From Candidatus Thalassarchaeum betae (GTDB lineage Archaea; Thermoplasmatota; Poseidoniia; Poseidoniales; Thalassarchaeaceae), in contig JAKUUO010000005.1 of assembly GCA_022448665.1 (NCBI GenBank), positions 16,343 to 70,065 on the forward strand: a stretch of 53,723 bases of DNA, in the 5' to 3' direction. Positions within the stretch are counted from its first letter, which is position 1, and every line of letters starts with the position of its first letter. Below, piece by piece: positions 1 through 8,745 of this stretch. Below the pieces are notes generated by a model that saw only the letters and a list, made by a program, of their open reading frames with translations, was not told the origin of the DNA and searched no databases. A program made the translations under genes and the position numbers.

Positions 1-143
1 GGTTCGGCCCAATTGCTACGGCTCGACTCGAGTCGCATAGCGACGTCTCGCCACAGTGCAGAACCGGTCAACCTGCTCTGGTCCTTCAAATCACCGATTA
101 AGGTGACTAGGGCCTGATTGGTCTTTCTCGCATTCTTACTCAT
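1..143 (-). CDS. rpl18e: Ribosomal protein L18e (eL18), 5' part, cut by window edge
   Basis: Reading the minus strand from the ATG at 143 gives an uninterrupted 47-codon frame that runs off the left edge. It starts MSKNARKTNQALVTLIGDLK and continues with a WRDVAMRLE-type stretch and a WAE at the edge. This matches the N-terminus of archaeal/eukaryotic large-subunit protein L18e, whose family pattern is RKTNPxLxxLI..LK followed by WrDvAxRLe and WAEVN. The protein binds 23S rRNA in the 50S subunit. In archaea it usually leads an L18e-L13-S9-RpoN-RpoK operon, which would lie beyond the left edge. Identification rests on the N-terminal third only. Confidence 0.85.
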   Translation of the reverse strand, partial: MSKNARKTNQALVTLIGDLKDQSRLTGSALWRDVAMRLESSRSNWAE

Positions 144-207
144 ATGACTCCCTCGACGTTACTTGGGTAGCGCGGCCACCCGAGGTGGTGTTATCAATGC
201 TACGGGG

Positions 208-222
208 CGCCCCGAAGGGGCG
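208..222. other. GC-rich hairpin between two minus-strand genes
   Basis: CGCCCC (208-213) and GGGGCG (217-222) form a perfect 6-bp stem with a GAA loop in the 135-base gap between the end of the giant surface gene (279) and the start of rpl18e (143). On the minus strand this is downstream of the surface gene and upstream of rpl18e. It could help end the surface-protein transcript, but there is no T-run after it. A weaker CCACC/GGTGG pair sits at 176-188. I see no other gene in this gap. Confidence 0.3.
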
Positions 223-278
223 AAACGCTACGCTGTAAATATGCTGAGGCAGAACCCCCGCCCGGGATAGTTTCCGAA

Positions 279-3200
279 TCAGATTCGGAAGCCGTCGTCC
301 GGGGTGTCCTCATCAATGCCTGCAATCCTGGTCTCGCCCTCAGCGTCCACGAACTCGCCGGCCTTGGTCACAGTGCCGTAGAGGGTCGACTCATCGATGT
401 TCGACCTGCTCAGCATGCTGTCTCCGAGGGCGGCGGTCAGGCTATTGACAATCCCCTGCAGAGCAGCGATGGCCCTGTCACGCTGGTCAGCGCCTATCTC
501 ATGATCCGAGTAACGCGCTTCCTCGAAGATGGAGAAGAGTTCGTTGAGGTCCTCAGGCGGTGCGACTCCACCCAGCATCGAGGTAATCGCGTCCTCGAAC
601 TCACGGGTGGTCTCGTAGACCTTCTTCATAGCTCCTCTCGTCCTGAAGAATCTCACTAGGTCCTTGTAGCAGTTGAAGATGGTCTGGATGTAGTCGTTCG
701 AGGCCTTGAGCGACATCAGCGAGTCCGTCAGTATGCCACGGATGATCTCAATGCGTCGGCGCTCGGCGTAGTTGCGGTACATGATGGCGCCGATGAGTGA
801 GGCGAACGCCAAGGCGATACCCAAAACGATCAGTACACGCGCGGTGAACCAACTGGCTCTCTCCTGGACTATCTCCTCACCGAGGAAGATGATCGGCGTG
901 CTGTTGAGGAACTCCTCTTGGAAGAACGACGACTCTTGGAAGTGCACCAGTACTCTCCATCTGCCGCTCTCTGCGCAGGGGCCTCCAGCAGCGCACTTTA
1001 TCTCCCCGCCTACGTCCTCGCCCCTGTACTCGTAAGTGAAGTTGGCAGACCCTTGCTCGTTGGTCACGGCGTACTCGACATCGTTGGTAACCCAGCCTGT
1101 GCCGTTCCAGTACTGGAACGTGAATATCACCGTCTCACCGCCGACCGACAGGTCCAGCCTGTCTCTCAGGATGGCGACCGCACCGGTGATTTGGTCGCCT
1201 GGCTGGTAGCCTACTGAACTGGCCCAGTGGTCCTTGAGCAGGATGTCGACGCGGCTGCGCACCAGCACCTCGATGTCCATGAACGAGCCATTGACCACCG
1301 GTGTGGTCTCGGCGCGGCAGCCTCCGGGCAACTCCTTGCCTGGCTCATAGGCCACACGCACCGTCCTGAAGCCCTCCAACTGCTCTCCGTTGGGCTCGAC
1401 CCCGCGTCTGCTCGGGTTGTCCTCAGGGTCGCCTGAGAACCACTCGATTTCACCTATGCCGTCAGTCGTGATCGCAGTGGCGATCGGGCGGGTGTTAGTC
1501 AGAGGGTCGAGGTAGATGTTCAGGCACTTGCCCCCAATCGGATTGCCGTTGGTCTGGGTCAGAAGGGCACCGATGTGGAAGGATTCCTTGAGGTACAGGA
1601 CTGGGAAGGTCGAGCCGTTCGCGAAGGTGTAAGTGTCGACATCGGTCCGGAATGGGCCTACCTCTTGGACCAGCAGGGTGGAGTTGGAGAACACTGGGAA
1701 TATCTTGGTGATATTCGAGGCCTTGTAACGCCAGTTGTCCAGACTCTCGTACGGGTCGTACGAAATCGTCACCATCGCCTGTCCTGCCTCGACTCCGGTG
1801 AGCGGGCAGATGATCTCGAAGAAGCCGTCTGCATCGGTGGTCCCGGGGATGCAGACCTGGCTGCCCATGTCCATGTTGATCATCTGGTACTCGATTCGTA
1901 TGGCTCTGAAAGACAGGTTGCCGCCCAACTCATCGAGCAGTTGCCCGGTGACAATCATCGGCTTCTCGATTGGCTGTCCTGTATTCGGATCGATCTCGGA
2001 GGTGTAGACTATCTGGTCGTCCACGACTAGGTTGGTGCGGCCGACCAAGTAGAATCCCTGTACGTTGAATTGCAGCACCTTGCGGTAATGCTCGCTGTTG
2101 ACGATCTGGGCGCACGGGTCCCAAGCTCCTGAAGTCCGCAGCATGTCGGCCTCCAGAGGCTCGCATCCCTCGTGGGGCAGGTTCTCTCCGAATCTCAGAA
2201 TCACATTGACCGGCCCGAAGCCGTCCGGCAGGAAGGATTCCGGGTCGTCACGCAGCAACTGCGGGTCGAGTGTGATGTCGTGGTATATCGAGCCGGCGCT
2301 CGGGCAGGTGGCCTCGACTATCTGACGGTGGGTGCGGTCCTCGAAATCGGTGCCTTCGAAGATGATGAGCACCTCGCCGCCGTTGTCGCCGCAGCCGTCC
2401 AAGGCCTGACCGGGATCGAACACGGTTGGATTGGGGGTCCGGTTGTCGTCGGTCACTTGGGCCGAGAACTCCCAGGTATCGCCGCTGCTCATCGCTCCGG
2501 ATGTGGCGCTCTGTAGCGATATCAGCGTCCTCGAGACCACCCACAGATAGACTTCGGAGGAGCTGCCGTGGCGGATGGGGTCGCCTGGGTACGAGTAACT
2601 CAGGGTGAAGTTGCCCAACTCGTGCAACTCGCCGATGGTCAGGTTGACGGCAAAGACGCCGTTGTGGTCTGTGATTGCGATGTCATTGGTGCCATCTGCC
2701 GACCAAGTGTAGTTGACAGGAGCGTCGCGGACCGGTTGGTACGCGTTGTCAATCAACCGCGCCTCGATGGTCGTGTTCTGACCGCGATAGAGGCGGGGGA
2801 TGTTGTTCAACTGGAAGTCGGTGGTACCGATTACTGAGATGTTGGCGTATGCCCCTGTAGGGGCCAGCACCGAAGTCTGATTCCCGGTGAAGTAGTAGTT
2901 CGAGTTGGTGAAGTCGGCTCGGATGCCGAAGACGCCTGCAGCGTACTGCGAGTACCATGTCCAGTTGTAGTCGAATTGTGCCTCGCCGTTGACCATCTGC
3001 GGAACTCGGGCATAACCGGTCTCGGAGGAGCCGGCGAACACACCATTGTGGTCTACATCGACCTGCAGGGCCATCGGGTCATACGGCCAAGCGGTCATAG
3101 TGCGGTTCCAGACCGTGCCGATCACACGGAATTTCTCGCCAGTGAACATCTCCGGCACAATCTCACAACGCACTTCGCTGCCTGGGTCCAGGGGATCGAC

Positions 3201-6200
3201 GGGGCCGCATGGTGGCACGTTGAAGTCCCCTCCGTTCTGCATGGAGATGAACCAGTGCGTGCCGTTGGAACTGAGGAACGGCCTGAGGCTGGCTGCTTGA
3301 CCTGTAAGGCCGCCTGGGGATCCGTCCCACAGCATCGGATACGGCTTGCCTAGACTGATGTCGGAGTAGCCAAGGCCGGCATTAACCAGAGATGGCCCAT
3401 GGAACATGGCTCGCCAGGCTCCGAAAGACGAGCCAGTGAACTGAGTCGAGTCCCAGAAGTATACCGGACGGATGGACGGAGTGATTATTGTCGCCTCAAC
3501 GTACATCCGGTGCATGGAGCGAATGGCGAAGCTGTCGGTGTTCTCACCTTCGAGGAACGGCCACGGCCACTCGGAGCCCATGTCGGGACGGGAGTACCCG
3601 ACGAAGGCGTAGTCGCCAATAGGCAGGCTAGTGTTGGTGTAATTGTAGCGCCCGATCACGTTGTGGCTCTTGGAGAAGTTGTCCCAGACAATCTCCTCAT
3701 AGCCCCCAGGCACCTTGCCCGCACCGTTGTCCATGGTCGAGTTCCACCGTACCTGCTTCCACGCTCCCTGAGTGCCAGAGGTCTGTACGAAGGTCAGCGA
3801 GACCCAGCCCCCGGAGTCGGCTCTGTAGCCGTAGCCATAGCCGTCGAAAACCGTTGGGTGGGTGGTGTTTCCGAAGATGCCTCCGCTGATGGTGAACGAG
3901 ACCGGTGCGTGAGTCAGCCTGTTGCCGAAGATGCCTCGCTCCCAGTCGGCTGTGTAGTGGACCTTGTAATCCACGAAGAGCGGTTGCTCGTCACTTCGGA
4001 AGTAACTCCATGAAACATAGTCAATCGTGGTGTTGGCACGTATTTCCACAGGTACGGGCTCTGTCGACGCGCCGTCATGTACGAACATCTCGGTGACTTC
4101 CGCATACACGTTGTAAGTCGTGTTGTCACCGACGTGTATGTCCTCTGGGAACAGAAACTGCCCTACCACGAAGTCCCCGTCCTGGTTGGTCAGCACGTCG
4201 ATTGACTCGATGGCTGAGGTTCCGTTCCGTGTCCATACGATATGCACTTGCACCGGCAGGTCCGGGGCCGGAGCGAATACCCCTTGCGCAGGATCTAGCC
4301 AGTTCACGGTCCCGTTGAATCTGGCAGCGTAACGGTTGTCCAGCCAGAGAACGGGCGGGACGGTCAGGGAGATTCTAGTCGGGATCTTGTCGTCCTCGTC
4401 GAGGATGCAATCGTTGTCATGGTCCCAGTCACTGGACTCTGCTCCATTGGTGCAGTTGTCGGAGTTCCAGCCCTCCTCAAGGTGGTCCCAGTCGAGGTCG
4501 GTGCGGTTGTCGGTGTCGTCGTCTTGGTCAATCGCATCCGGGCCGGTGTTGGGATCGGATGGGTTGGCCATGCCCTCGCCGCCGCCGAAGTCGTCGTGGT
4601 CCCATGGATTGGTCGATTCGCTGTCGAACCTAGAAGGCCACAGCATGACCTCGTCCTCGTCCAACATGCCGTCAGCGTCGTCGTCGAGGTCGATGTCGTC
4701 CCGCAGCCCGTCGTTGTCGTGGTCCCATGGGGTGATCCACGGTGTCGCAGAGGCTAGTTCAAGGACATTGACGATACCGTCGCCGTCCCAATCGTCGTCG
4801 GCCCAGTCGAGGATGCCGTCGTTGTCGTGGTCCCATGTGAATTGCTCTTCTCCGACGAAGCAAAGCAGCTCCTGCTGGTCGTCCGTGAGGCCGTTGTTAT
4901 CGTCGTCGGGGTCCTCTCCGTCGGGCACGCCGTCGTTGTCGTTGTCGACATCGTAGTACTTCGGATGGAGCAGTGCTTGGCCCAGCACGCCCTTGTCCCA
5001 AACCGCCTGGTACCAGCCATCCTCGTCCGGGTCGGTGTCGGTGCCGTCGTCGTCGTTGTCTTCGCAATTGAAGCCGATGAAGAATGCTCCCTCGGGCTCG
5101 GTGTTGGCATCGTCGTCGAGATCGTCATTAGTATCGACCTCGAAGTAGTCCCAGATGCCGTCGTTGTCGTCGTCTATGTCCCAATGGTCGTAGATGGCGT
5201 CGAAGTCGTCGTCGAGATCCGCAGTGTCATTGAACATGCACTGCGGGTTCATGTTGCCAGCGATAGGGGCGCCGCAATCGTCGTCCGGGTCGACATCGTT
5301 GTTCAGCAGGTCTGCGTGCTCGTCGGGGAACATGTTCGCGTTGCCGTCGGAGTTCCAGGAGAAGAAGCCGAAGTTGATGCCGACATAGGCTATCCAGAGG
5401 TCGCGGTTGTTCTTGATCTGGTTGTAGGTTACAGCAGCACTGGGCCCGATGTCCTGATTGCCGAAGAAGTCGAACCAGAAGCAGTTCTTGTTGCAGGTCC
5501 ACTGCCCCTGCGAGTTGCTGCCGTTGTAAGCGCCGTCATCCCATTGTGGGTCGGGTCTGGTGCTGTAAGGCATGGTGTAGATCATCTGCTGGGTCTGAGT
5601 GGCACGTTGTAGGGGGTATCCGTACAGCCAAGCGTAAGCCAGGCCGCAGGCGTGCTCGGCAACTTGGTTCTGCACTCTTGCCCAGAACAGGGTCGAGCCG
5701 CAGGTCCCGTCATCGAAGGAACCCCCCATCTTGGGGTCGTTCACATCGAGGACCCCGTCGTTGCCCTCATCCTGGTCCCACCAGTCAGGCAGGCCGTCTC
5801 CGTCCTGGTCGATGTCGATGCCGTTCACCAGCGAGTCACCATCGAGGTCGATGTCGAAGTAGTTGCCACCGTTGTAGGGGCTCCACTTGTTGATGACGAA
5901 CCAGTACATCTCAGGGACCTTGCCGGTCACGAGGGTCCCGTTGGCGCCGTCGTTGATGTAGCCGTTGTAATCAAGGACGAAGCTGTTGCCCAGATTGAAC
6001 GGGTTGAACATCCAGGTCTGGTTCCAGTAGTAGAAGTGAGCAACGTCGTGGGCGTAGATATCGCTGTCGTCGGAACCGTCGATGGCGTCGCCGTCTGAGT
6101 GCGAGTAGTACCAGCTGTAGAACGGGTCGGTGTTGTCGGAATCGACGATGCCGCAATTTCCATCGTCCGGGTCGTAGAAATCTGGGATGCCGTCGTTGTC

Positions 6201-8252
6201 GTCGTCCCAATCAACGTCGTTTGGAAGACCGTCACCGTCGATGTCGGTGTCGAGGCTGTTGGGGCCGTCATCGCGGTACATAGAGCCGTTCAGAAGGTGC
6301 AGGTCGTTGTCGTCATCGAGGTCGCAGTTGGGGTCGATGTCGAGCCAGTCTAGGATGCCGTCGTTGTCGTCGTCGACATCCTCCCAGTTGTTAATGCCGT
6401 CACCGTCCCAGTCGTTGTTGCCAGTGAAGGACTTGCGCATCAGCACGCAGTTCTCGTGCGGGTTGACCGGGTTCGGATTGTCTACGCTGGGGCAGTTCCA
6501 ACCTTGGACTTCGGCCCAGGTCGAGTTCATGAACGGATCCAGCTCGTTCTTCAGACCGTCATCGTCGAGGTCGAAGGGGATGTTGTTGGGGAATGGGGAG
6601 AGTGGGTTGTCGGGGATGGGAGTGCCACCCATATCTGGATCCAGCCAGTCCCAGACCAGGTCGTAGTCCTGGTCTATGGGGCGGTACCGGTCATCGTCGA
6701 GGTCACGGTCGTAGTCCAGCTCGCAGTCAATGCCGGGAATCTCGATTACAGTGTAAGGGATAGGGTAGTCGCCTACACCGTCGTTGTTGGTGTCGATCTG
6801 ATGGCAGGTGTCCGGGAGGCCGTCGTTGTCGTCATCGACGTCGTACATGTCCATCAGACCGTCGTTGTCGTCGTCGGTGTCGGCAGAGTCAGGCGTGCCG
6901 TCGTTGTCGTTGTCGGGATCGATGAAGTTAGGGATCCCGTCGCCGTCGAGGTCGCCGTCGATGATCATGTCGAAGGTCTGGTTTCGTGGGTGCCAGAGGG
7001 TCTCGCGCTGCACGTAGTCGACCCCGCCGACGAAATGCGAATAGGTATTGGTCGTCGTTCCTGAGGACGTCACGACGACCTGGCCGGTCATCGTCTGGTG
7101 AAACATGCAGGAGTAGTTGTACGTCCCAGTGCTGTTGAAGGTGTAGCTCCATGTCCCGCCTGGCAAGATCGAGGTGCTGTCATAGGTTGGCATCGACGTG
7201 ACCGTGTGGTCGACAGTATCGGTGTTTGTCCACACAACGGTGTCACCGGTCTTGATGCTCAGTGTGCTCGGGGTGTAGCCCCCGCTGACGATGTTGACGT
7301 TGTGAGTTGTGGCTCCTGCGGTCCACTCCACCCAGCCCGACCAGAGAGGGGCCGTAGCAGTGATGTTGCCGGTCTTCGTGCTATCCCAGGGGTGCTCGTC
7401 CCAAAGGTCGTTCACACCGTCGCCATCGTCGTCGAGGTCGAAGTAGTCCTGCAGACCGTCGCCGTCGAAGTCGCACGGCCACTTGAACTGGTCAATCCGG
7501 CCATCGTTGTCGTCATCCTCATCGTAGGAGCCACGGCCGGTGCCATCGGTGTCGTCATCGGTTATCCCATCGTTGTCGTGGTCCATCGGATTCTGGTCGA
7601 CGCGGTAGCCGGCGCCGACAGGAGTCCCGGTCCACGGGTGGACTGTAGAGGGATCGACGTAGCGGTCGGCGCTGACGTTTTTCGGGTCAGCACCCTGAGT
7701 GTAATCGATCGGGCCCTCTAAGATGCCGTCGTTGTCATCGTCCCAGTCGAACTCGTCGAGGATGCCGTCGTTATCGTGGTCGAACGGGTCTGTCCCATAG
7801 CATCCGTCGAATCGCTCGATGAGGTCGTTAATCCCGTCGTTATCGTCATCGAGGTCGTTCAAGTCATCGATACCATCGTTGTCGTGGTCCTCGGTCTGGG
7901 TCTCCTCGAGGAAGAAGCCGTAACCAGGGTCCAGATTGAGTGCGGCGGGGTCGGAAACCTTGCCGAAGAACGAAGCGGGGTCGTGATACGATGGGTCGGT
8001 GAAACTGATTTGGTTAAACACGAACTCCGATGCGGGCCCTTGGGTGCCTCCGGACACCGGGCCAGAGGCCTGGTTCATCTGCTGGTATGCGGTTCTCTGA
8101 GGCACGGTGCCCCAATCGGATTCCTCTGGATCATCTCTCTCGAAATCCTGGAAGTTGTACATCTGCGTGCTCATCAGCATGAGCAGTACCACAGCTATCG
8201 CAGAGTTGCTCTTCCTTCTGTCTCTAATCGTTCTACTGCTTGTCTCGTCCAT
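279..8252 (-). CDS. Giant surface protein: Asp-rich (TSP3-like) repeats, blue-copper domain, membrane anchor, DUF4129-like cytosolic tail
   Basis: This is a protein of about 2657 residues; numbers below count from an in-frame GTG at 8264. The ATG at 8252 is preferred because GGTGGTC lies six bases upstream. A basic N-terminus followed by a hydrophobic stretch (about 20-35) looks like a signal peptide. Residues about 125-1290 hold dozens of DxDxDGxxD calcium-binding repeats of thrombospondin type 3 kind. A cupredoxin-like domain is inserted at about 311-400. Residues about 1290-2470 look like beta-sandwich domains. A single membrane span follows at about 2475-2500 (ARVLIVLGIALAFASLIGAI), then about 160 cytosolic residues whose end, with FEEARYSDHEI, resembles DUF4129. 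Expected topology is outside-facing with a cytosolic domain. Adhesion, matrix or metal-binding roles are inference. Confidence 0.85.
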   Translation of the reverse strand: MDETSSRTIRDRRKSNSAIAVVLLMLMSTQMYNFQDFERDDPEESDWGTVPQRTAYQQMNQASGPVSGGTQGPASEFVFNQISFTDPSYHDPASFFGKVSDPAALNLDPGYGFFLEETQTEDHDNDGIDDLNDLDDDNDGINDLIERFDGCYGTDPFDHDNDGILDEFDWDDDNDGILEGPIDYTQGADPKNVSADRYVDPSTVHPWTGTPVGAGYRVDQNPMDHDNDGITDDDTDGTGRGSYDEDDDNDGRIDQFKWPCDFDGDGLQDYFDLDDDGDGVNDLWDEHPWDSTKTGNITATAPLWSGWVEWTAGATTHNVNIVSGGYTPSTLSIKTGDTVVWTNTDTVDHTVTSMPTYDSTSILPGGTWSYTFNSTGTYNYSCMFHQTMTGQVVVTSSGTTTNTYSHFVGGVDYVQRETLWHPRNQTFDMIIDGDLDGDGIPNFIDPDNDNDGTPDSADTDDDNDGLMDMYDVDDDNDGLPDTCHQIDTNNDGVGDYPIPYTVIEIPGIDCELDYDRDLDDDRYRPIDQDYDLVWDWLDPDMGGTPIPDNPLSPFPNNIPFDLDDDGLKNELDPFMNSTWAEVQGWNCPSVDNPNPVNPHENCVLMRKSFTGNNDWDGDGINNWEDVDDDNDGILDWLDIDPNCDLDDDNDLHLLNGSMYRDDGPNSLDTDIDGDGLPNDVDWDDDNDGIPDFYDPDDGNCGIVDSDNTDPFYSWYYSHSDGDAIDGSDDSDIYAHDVAHFYYWNQTWMFNPFNLGNSFVLDYNGYINDGANGTLVTGKVPEMYWFVINKWSPYNGGNYFDIDLDGDSLVNGIDIDQDGDGLPDWWDQDEGNDGVLDVNDPKMGGSFDDGTCGSTLFWARVQNQVAEHACGLAYAWLYGYPLQRATQTQQMIYTMPYSTRPDPQWDDGAYNGSNSQGQWTCNKNCFWFDFFGNQDIGPSAAVTYNQIKNNRDLWIAYVGINFGFFSWNSDGNANMFPDEHADLLNNDVDPDDDCGAPIAGNMNPQCMFNDTADLDDDFDAIYDHWDIDDDNDGIWDYFEVDTNDDLDDDANTEPEGAFFIGFNCEDNDDDGTDTDPDEDGWYQAVWDKGVLGQALLHPKYYDVDNDNDGVPDGEDPDDDNNGLTDDQQELLCFVGEEQFTWDHDNDGILDWADDDWDGDGIVNVLELASATPWITPWDHDNDGLRDDIDLDDDADGMLDEDEVMLWPSRFDSESTNPWDHDDFGGGEGMANPSDPNTGPDAIDQDDDTDNRTDLDWDHLEEGWNSDNCTNGAESSDWDHDNDCILDEDDKIPTRISLTVPPVLWLDNRYAARFNGTVNWLDPAQGVFAPAPDLPVQVHIVWTRNGTSAIESIDVLTNQDGDFVVGQFLFPEDIHVGDNTTYNVYAEVTEMFVHDGASTEPVPVEIRANTTIDYVSWSYFRSDEQPLFVDYKVHYTADWERGIFGNRLTHAPVSFTISGGIFGNTTHPTVFDGYGYGYRADSGGWVSLTFVQTSGTQGAWKQVRWNSTMDNGAGKVPGGYEEIVWDNFSKSHNVIGRYNYTNTSLPIGDYAFVGYSRPDMGSEWPWPFLEGENTDSFAIRSMHRMYVEATIITPSIRPVYFWDSTQFTGSSFGAWRAMFHGPSLVNAGLGYSDISLGKPYPMLWDGSPGGLTGQAASLRPFLSSNGTHWFISMQNGGDFNVPPCGPVDPLDPGSEVRCEIVPEMFTGEKFRVIGTVWNRTMTAWPYDPMALQVDVDHNGVFAGSSETGYARVPQMVNGEAQFDYNWTWYSQYAAGVFGIRADFTNSNYYFTGNQTSVLAPTGAYANISVIGTTDFQLNNIPRLYRGQNTTIEARLIDNAYQPVRDAPVNYTWSADGTNDIAITDHNGVFAVNLTIGELHELGNFTLSYSYPGDPIRHGSSSEVYLWVVSRTLISLQSATSGAMSSGDTWEFSAQVTDDNRTPNPTVFDPGQALDGCGDNGGEVLIIFEGTDFEDRTHRQIVEATCPSAGSIYHDITLDPQLLRDDPESFLPDGFGPVNVILRFGENLPHEGCEPLEADMLRTSGAWDPCAQIVNSEHYRKVLQFNVQGFYLVGRTNLVVDDQIVYTSEIDPNTGQPIEKPMIVTGQLLDELGGNLSFRAIRIEYQMINMDMGSQVCIPGTTDADGFFEIICPLTGVEAGQAMVTISYDPYESLDNWRYKASNITKIFPVFSNSTLLVQEVGPFRTDVDTYTFANGSTFPVLYLKESFHIGALLTQTNGNPIGGKCLNIYLDPLTNTRPIATAITTDGIGEIEWFSGDPEDNPSRRGVEPNGEQLEGFRTVRVAYEPGKELPGGCRAETTPVVNGSFMDIEVLVRSRVDILLKDHWASSVGYQPGDQITGAVAILRDRLDLSVGGETVIFTFQYWNGTGWVTNDVEYAVTNEQGSANFTYEYRGEDVGGEIKCAAGGPCAESGRWRVLVHFQESSFFQEEFLNSTPIIFLGEEIVQERASWFTARVLIVLGIALAFASLIGAIMYRNYAERRRIEIIRGILTDSLMSLKASNDYIQTIFNCYKDLVRFFRTRGAMKKVYETTREFEDAITSMLGGVAPPEDLNELFSIFEEARYSDHEIGADQRDRAIAALQGIVNSLTAALGDSMLSRSNIDESTLYGTVTKAGEFVDAEGETRIAGIDEDTPDDGFRI
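4386..7892 (-). repeat. Asp-rich calcium-binding repeat region inside the giant surface gene
   Basis: The minus strand encodes repeated DxDxDGxxD units (for example DHDNDGILD, DDDNDGIPD, DLDGDGIPN) from about residue 125 to about 1290 of the surface protein. They are interrupted by the copper domain (7065-7334) and by longer spacers rich in Trp, Tyr and Asn. At DNA level this gives irregular runs of GTCGTCG-type sequence on the plus strand. Units are irregular in spacing and sequence, so this is a protein repeat and not a satellite. Such units bind Ca2+ in thrombospondin type 3 and OmpA-linked proteins. Confidence 0.85.
7065..7334 (-). other. Amicyanin/plastocyanin-like blue-copper domain within the surface protein
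   Basis: Residues about 311-400 (numbered from the GTG at 8264) read as a type I copper domain. There is a TGDTVVWTNTDTVDHTV stretch with ligand His353, a beta-rich middle, then YNYSCMFHQTMTGQVVV. The last supplies Cys386, His389 and Met392 with C-x2-H-x2-M spacing, as in amicyanin. All four copper ligands are present, so the site looks functional. It is flanked on both sides by Asp-rich repeats. Electron transfer or copper storage outside the cell is inference. Confidence 0.85.
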
Positions 8253-8306
8253 CGTATCGACCACCGAAGTGCCCCGTCAAATTCGCTCTGCTTATCAACG
8301 GAACCC

Positions 8307-8322
8307 CTCGCGTGTGCGCGAG
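8307..8322. other. Hairpin CTCGCG-TGTG-CGCGAG upstream of the giant surface gene
   Basis: A perfect 6-bp inverted repeat with a TGTG loop lies about 55 bases upstream of the surface gene start (8252, minus) and 100 bases upstream of the plus-strand gene at 8422, in a divergent intergenic region. It might be an operator or simply a hairpin. A CG-rich inverted repeat also precedes the second giant surface gene (44254-44271). Confidence 0.25.
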
Positions 8323-8421
8323 CGTATCATCAGCGCTATCCGGGTATCACAGGCCACGACCTGCGACTTAGCGGTTCGCAAAGCATCAAGAAAGTCGGAT
8401 GTGGCGGGGTTACTGATAGAG

Positions 8422-8745
8422 ATGGGTTGGTGGCCGTTCAAGCGCAGGGAGAAGCCCCTCGATGAAGAGCCTCACATGCAGGGCGCCCGAATGTGGATTC
8501 AGGATCTTAGAGATGTCTGCGAGCGTTGCTACGATGACCCCAGCGAGGGTCAGCGCCAAGTCAGGCAGGTGCGGGAGGAGTGGACCGACTCACACAGCAA
8601 GGGCGAGGTCGATGATTCGCTGCTCGAAGGTTTGGAACGCCGAGCAATCAAGCTATTGCAATCCGATGGTGACGAGTGGTTGAAGTGGCTCGACGACGAG
8701 GATTTCTGGAAACCAGGATGGCGTGACGAGCCGAGGGAGGAGTGA
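8422..8745 (+). CDS. Small acidic protein of unknown function
   Basis: This 107-residue soluble protein starts MGWWPFKRREKP; a GTG at 8401 is an alternative in-frame start. It is rich in Asp, Glu, Arg and Trp, has no membrane segment, and looks mostly helical (RMWIQDLRDVCERCYDD, then LLEGLERRAIKLL). I do not recognise the family. Its stop overlaps the GTG start of the next gene (GTGA at 8742-8745), so the two are probably translationally coupled and may act together. The WWPFKR N-terminus is reminiscent of short membrane-proximal motifs, but nothing firmer can be said. Confidence 0.65.
   Translation: MGWWPFKRREKPLDEEPHMQGARMWIQDLRDVCERCYDDPSEGQRQVRQVREEWTDSHSKGEVDDSLLEGLERRAIKLLQSDGDEWLKWLDDEDFWKPGWRDEPREE

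Noticed and set aside
3399..4013. Long open frame (204 codons) on the plus strand
   Set aside because: It is antisense to the giant surface gene, has no family similarity, and arises from the high GC content and biased codon use of the true gene.
4386..7892. Dense GTCGTCG-type repeats resembling a satellite or CRISPR-like array
   Set aside because: The repeats are irregular in length and spacing and encode DxDxDGxxD units in one continuous minus-strand frame, so they are protein-coding.
7776..8465. Open frame of 229 codons on the plus strand upstream of the small acidic protein
   Set aside because: Its first two thirds are antisense to the start of the surface gene and it is in a different frame from the gene at 8422. 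No domain is recognisable.
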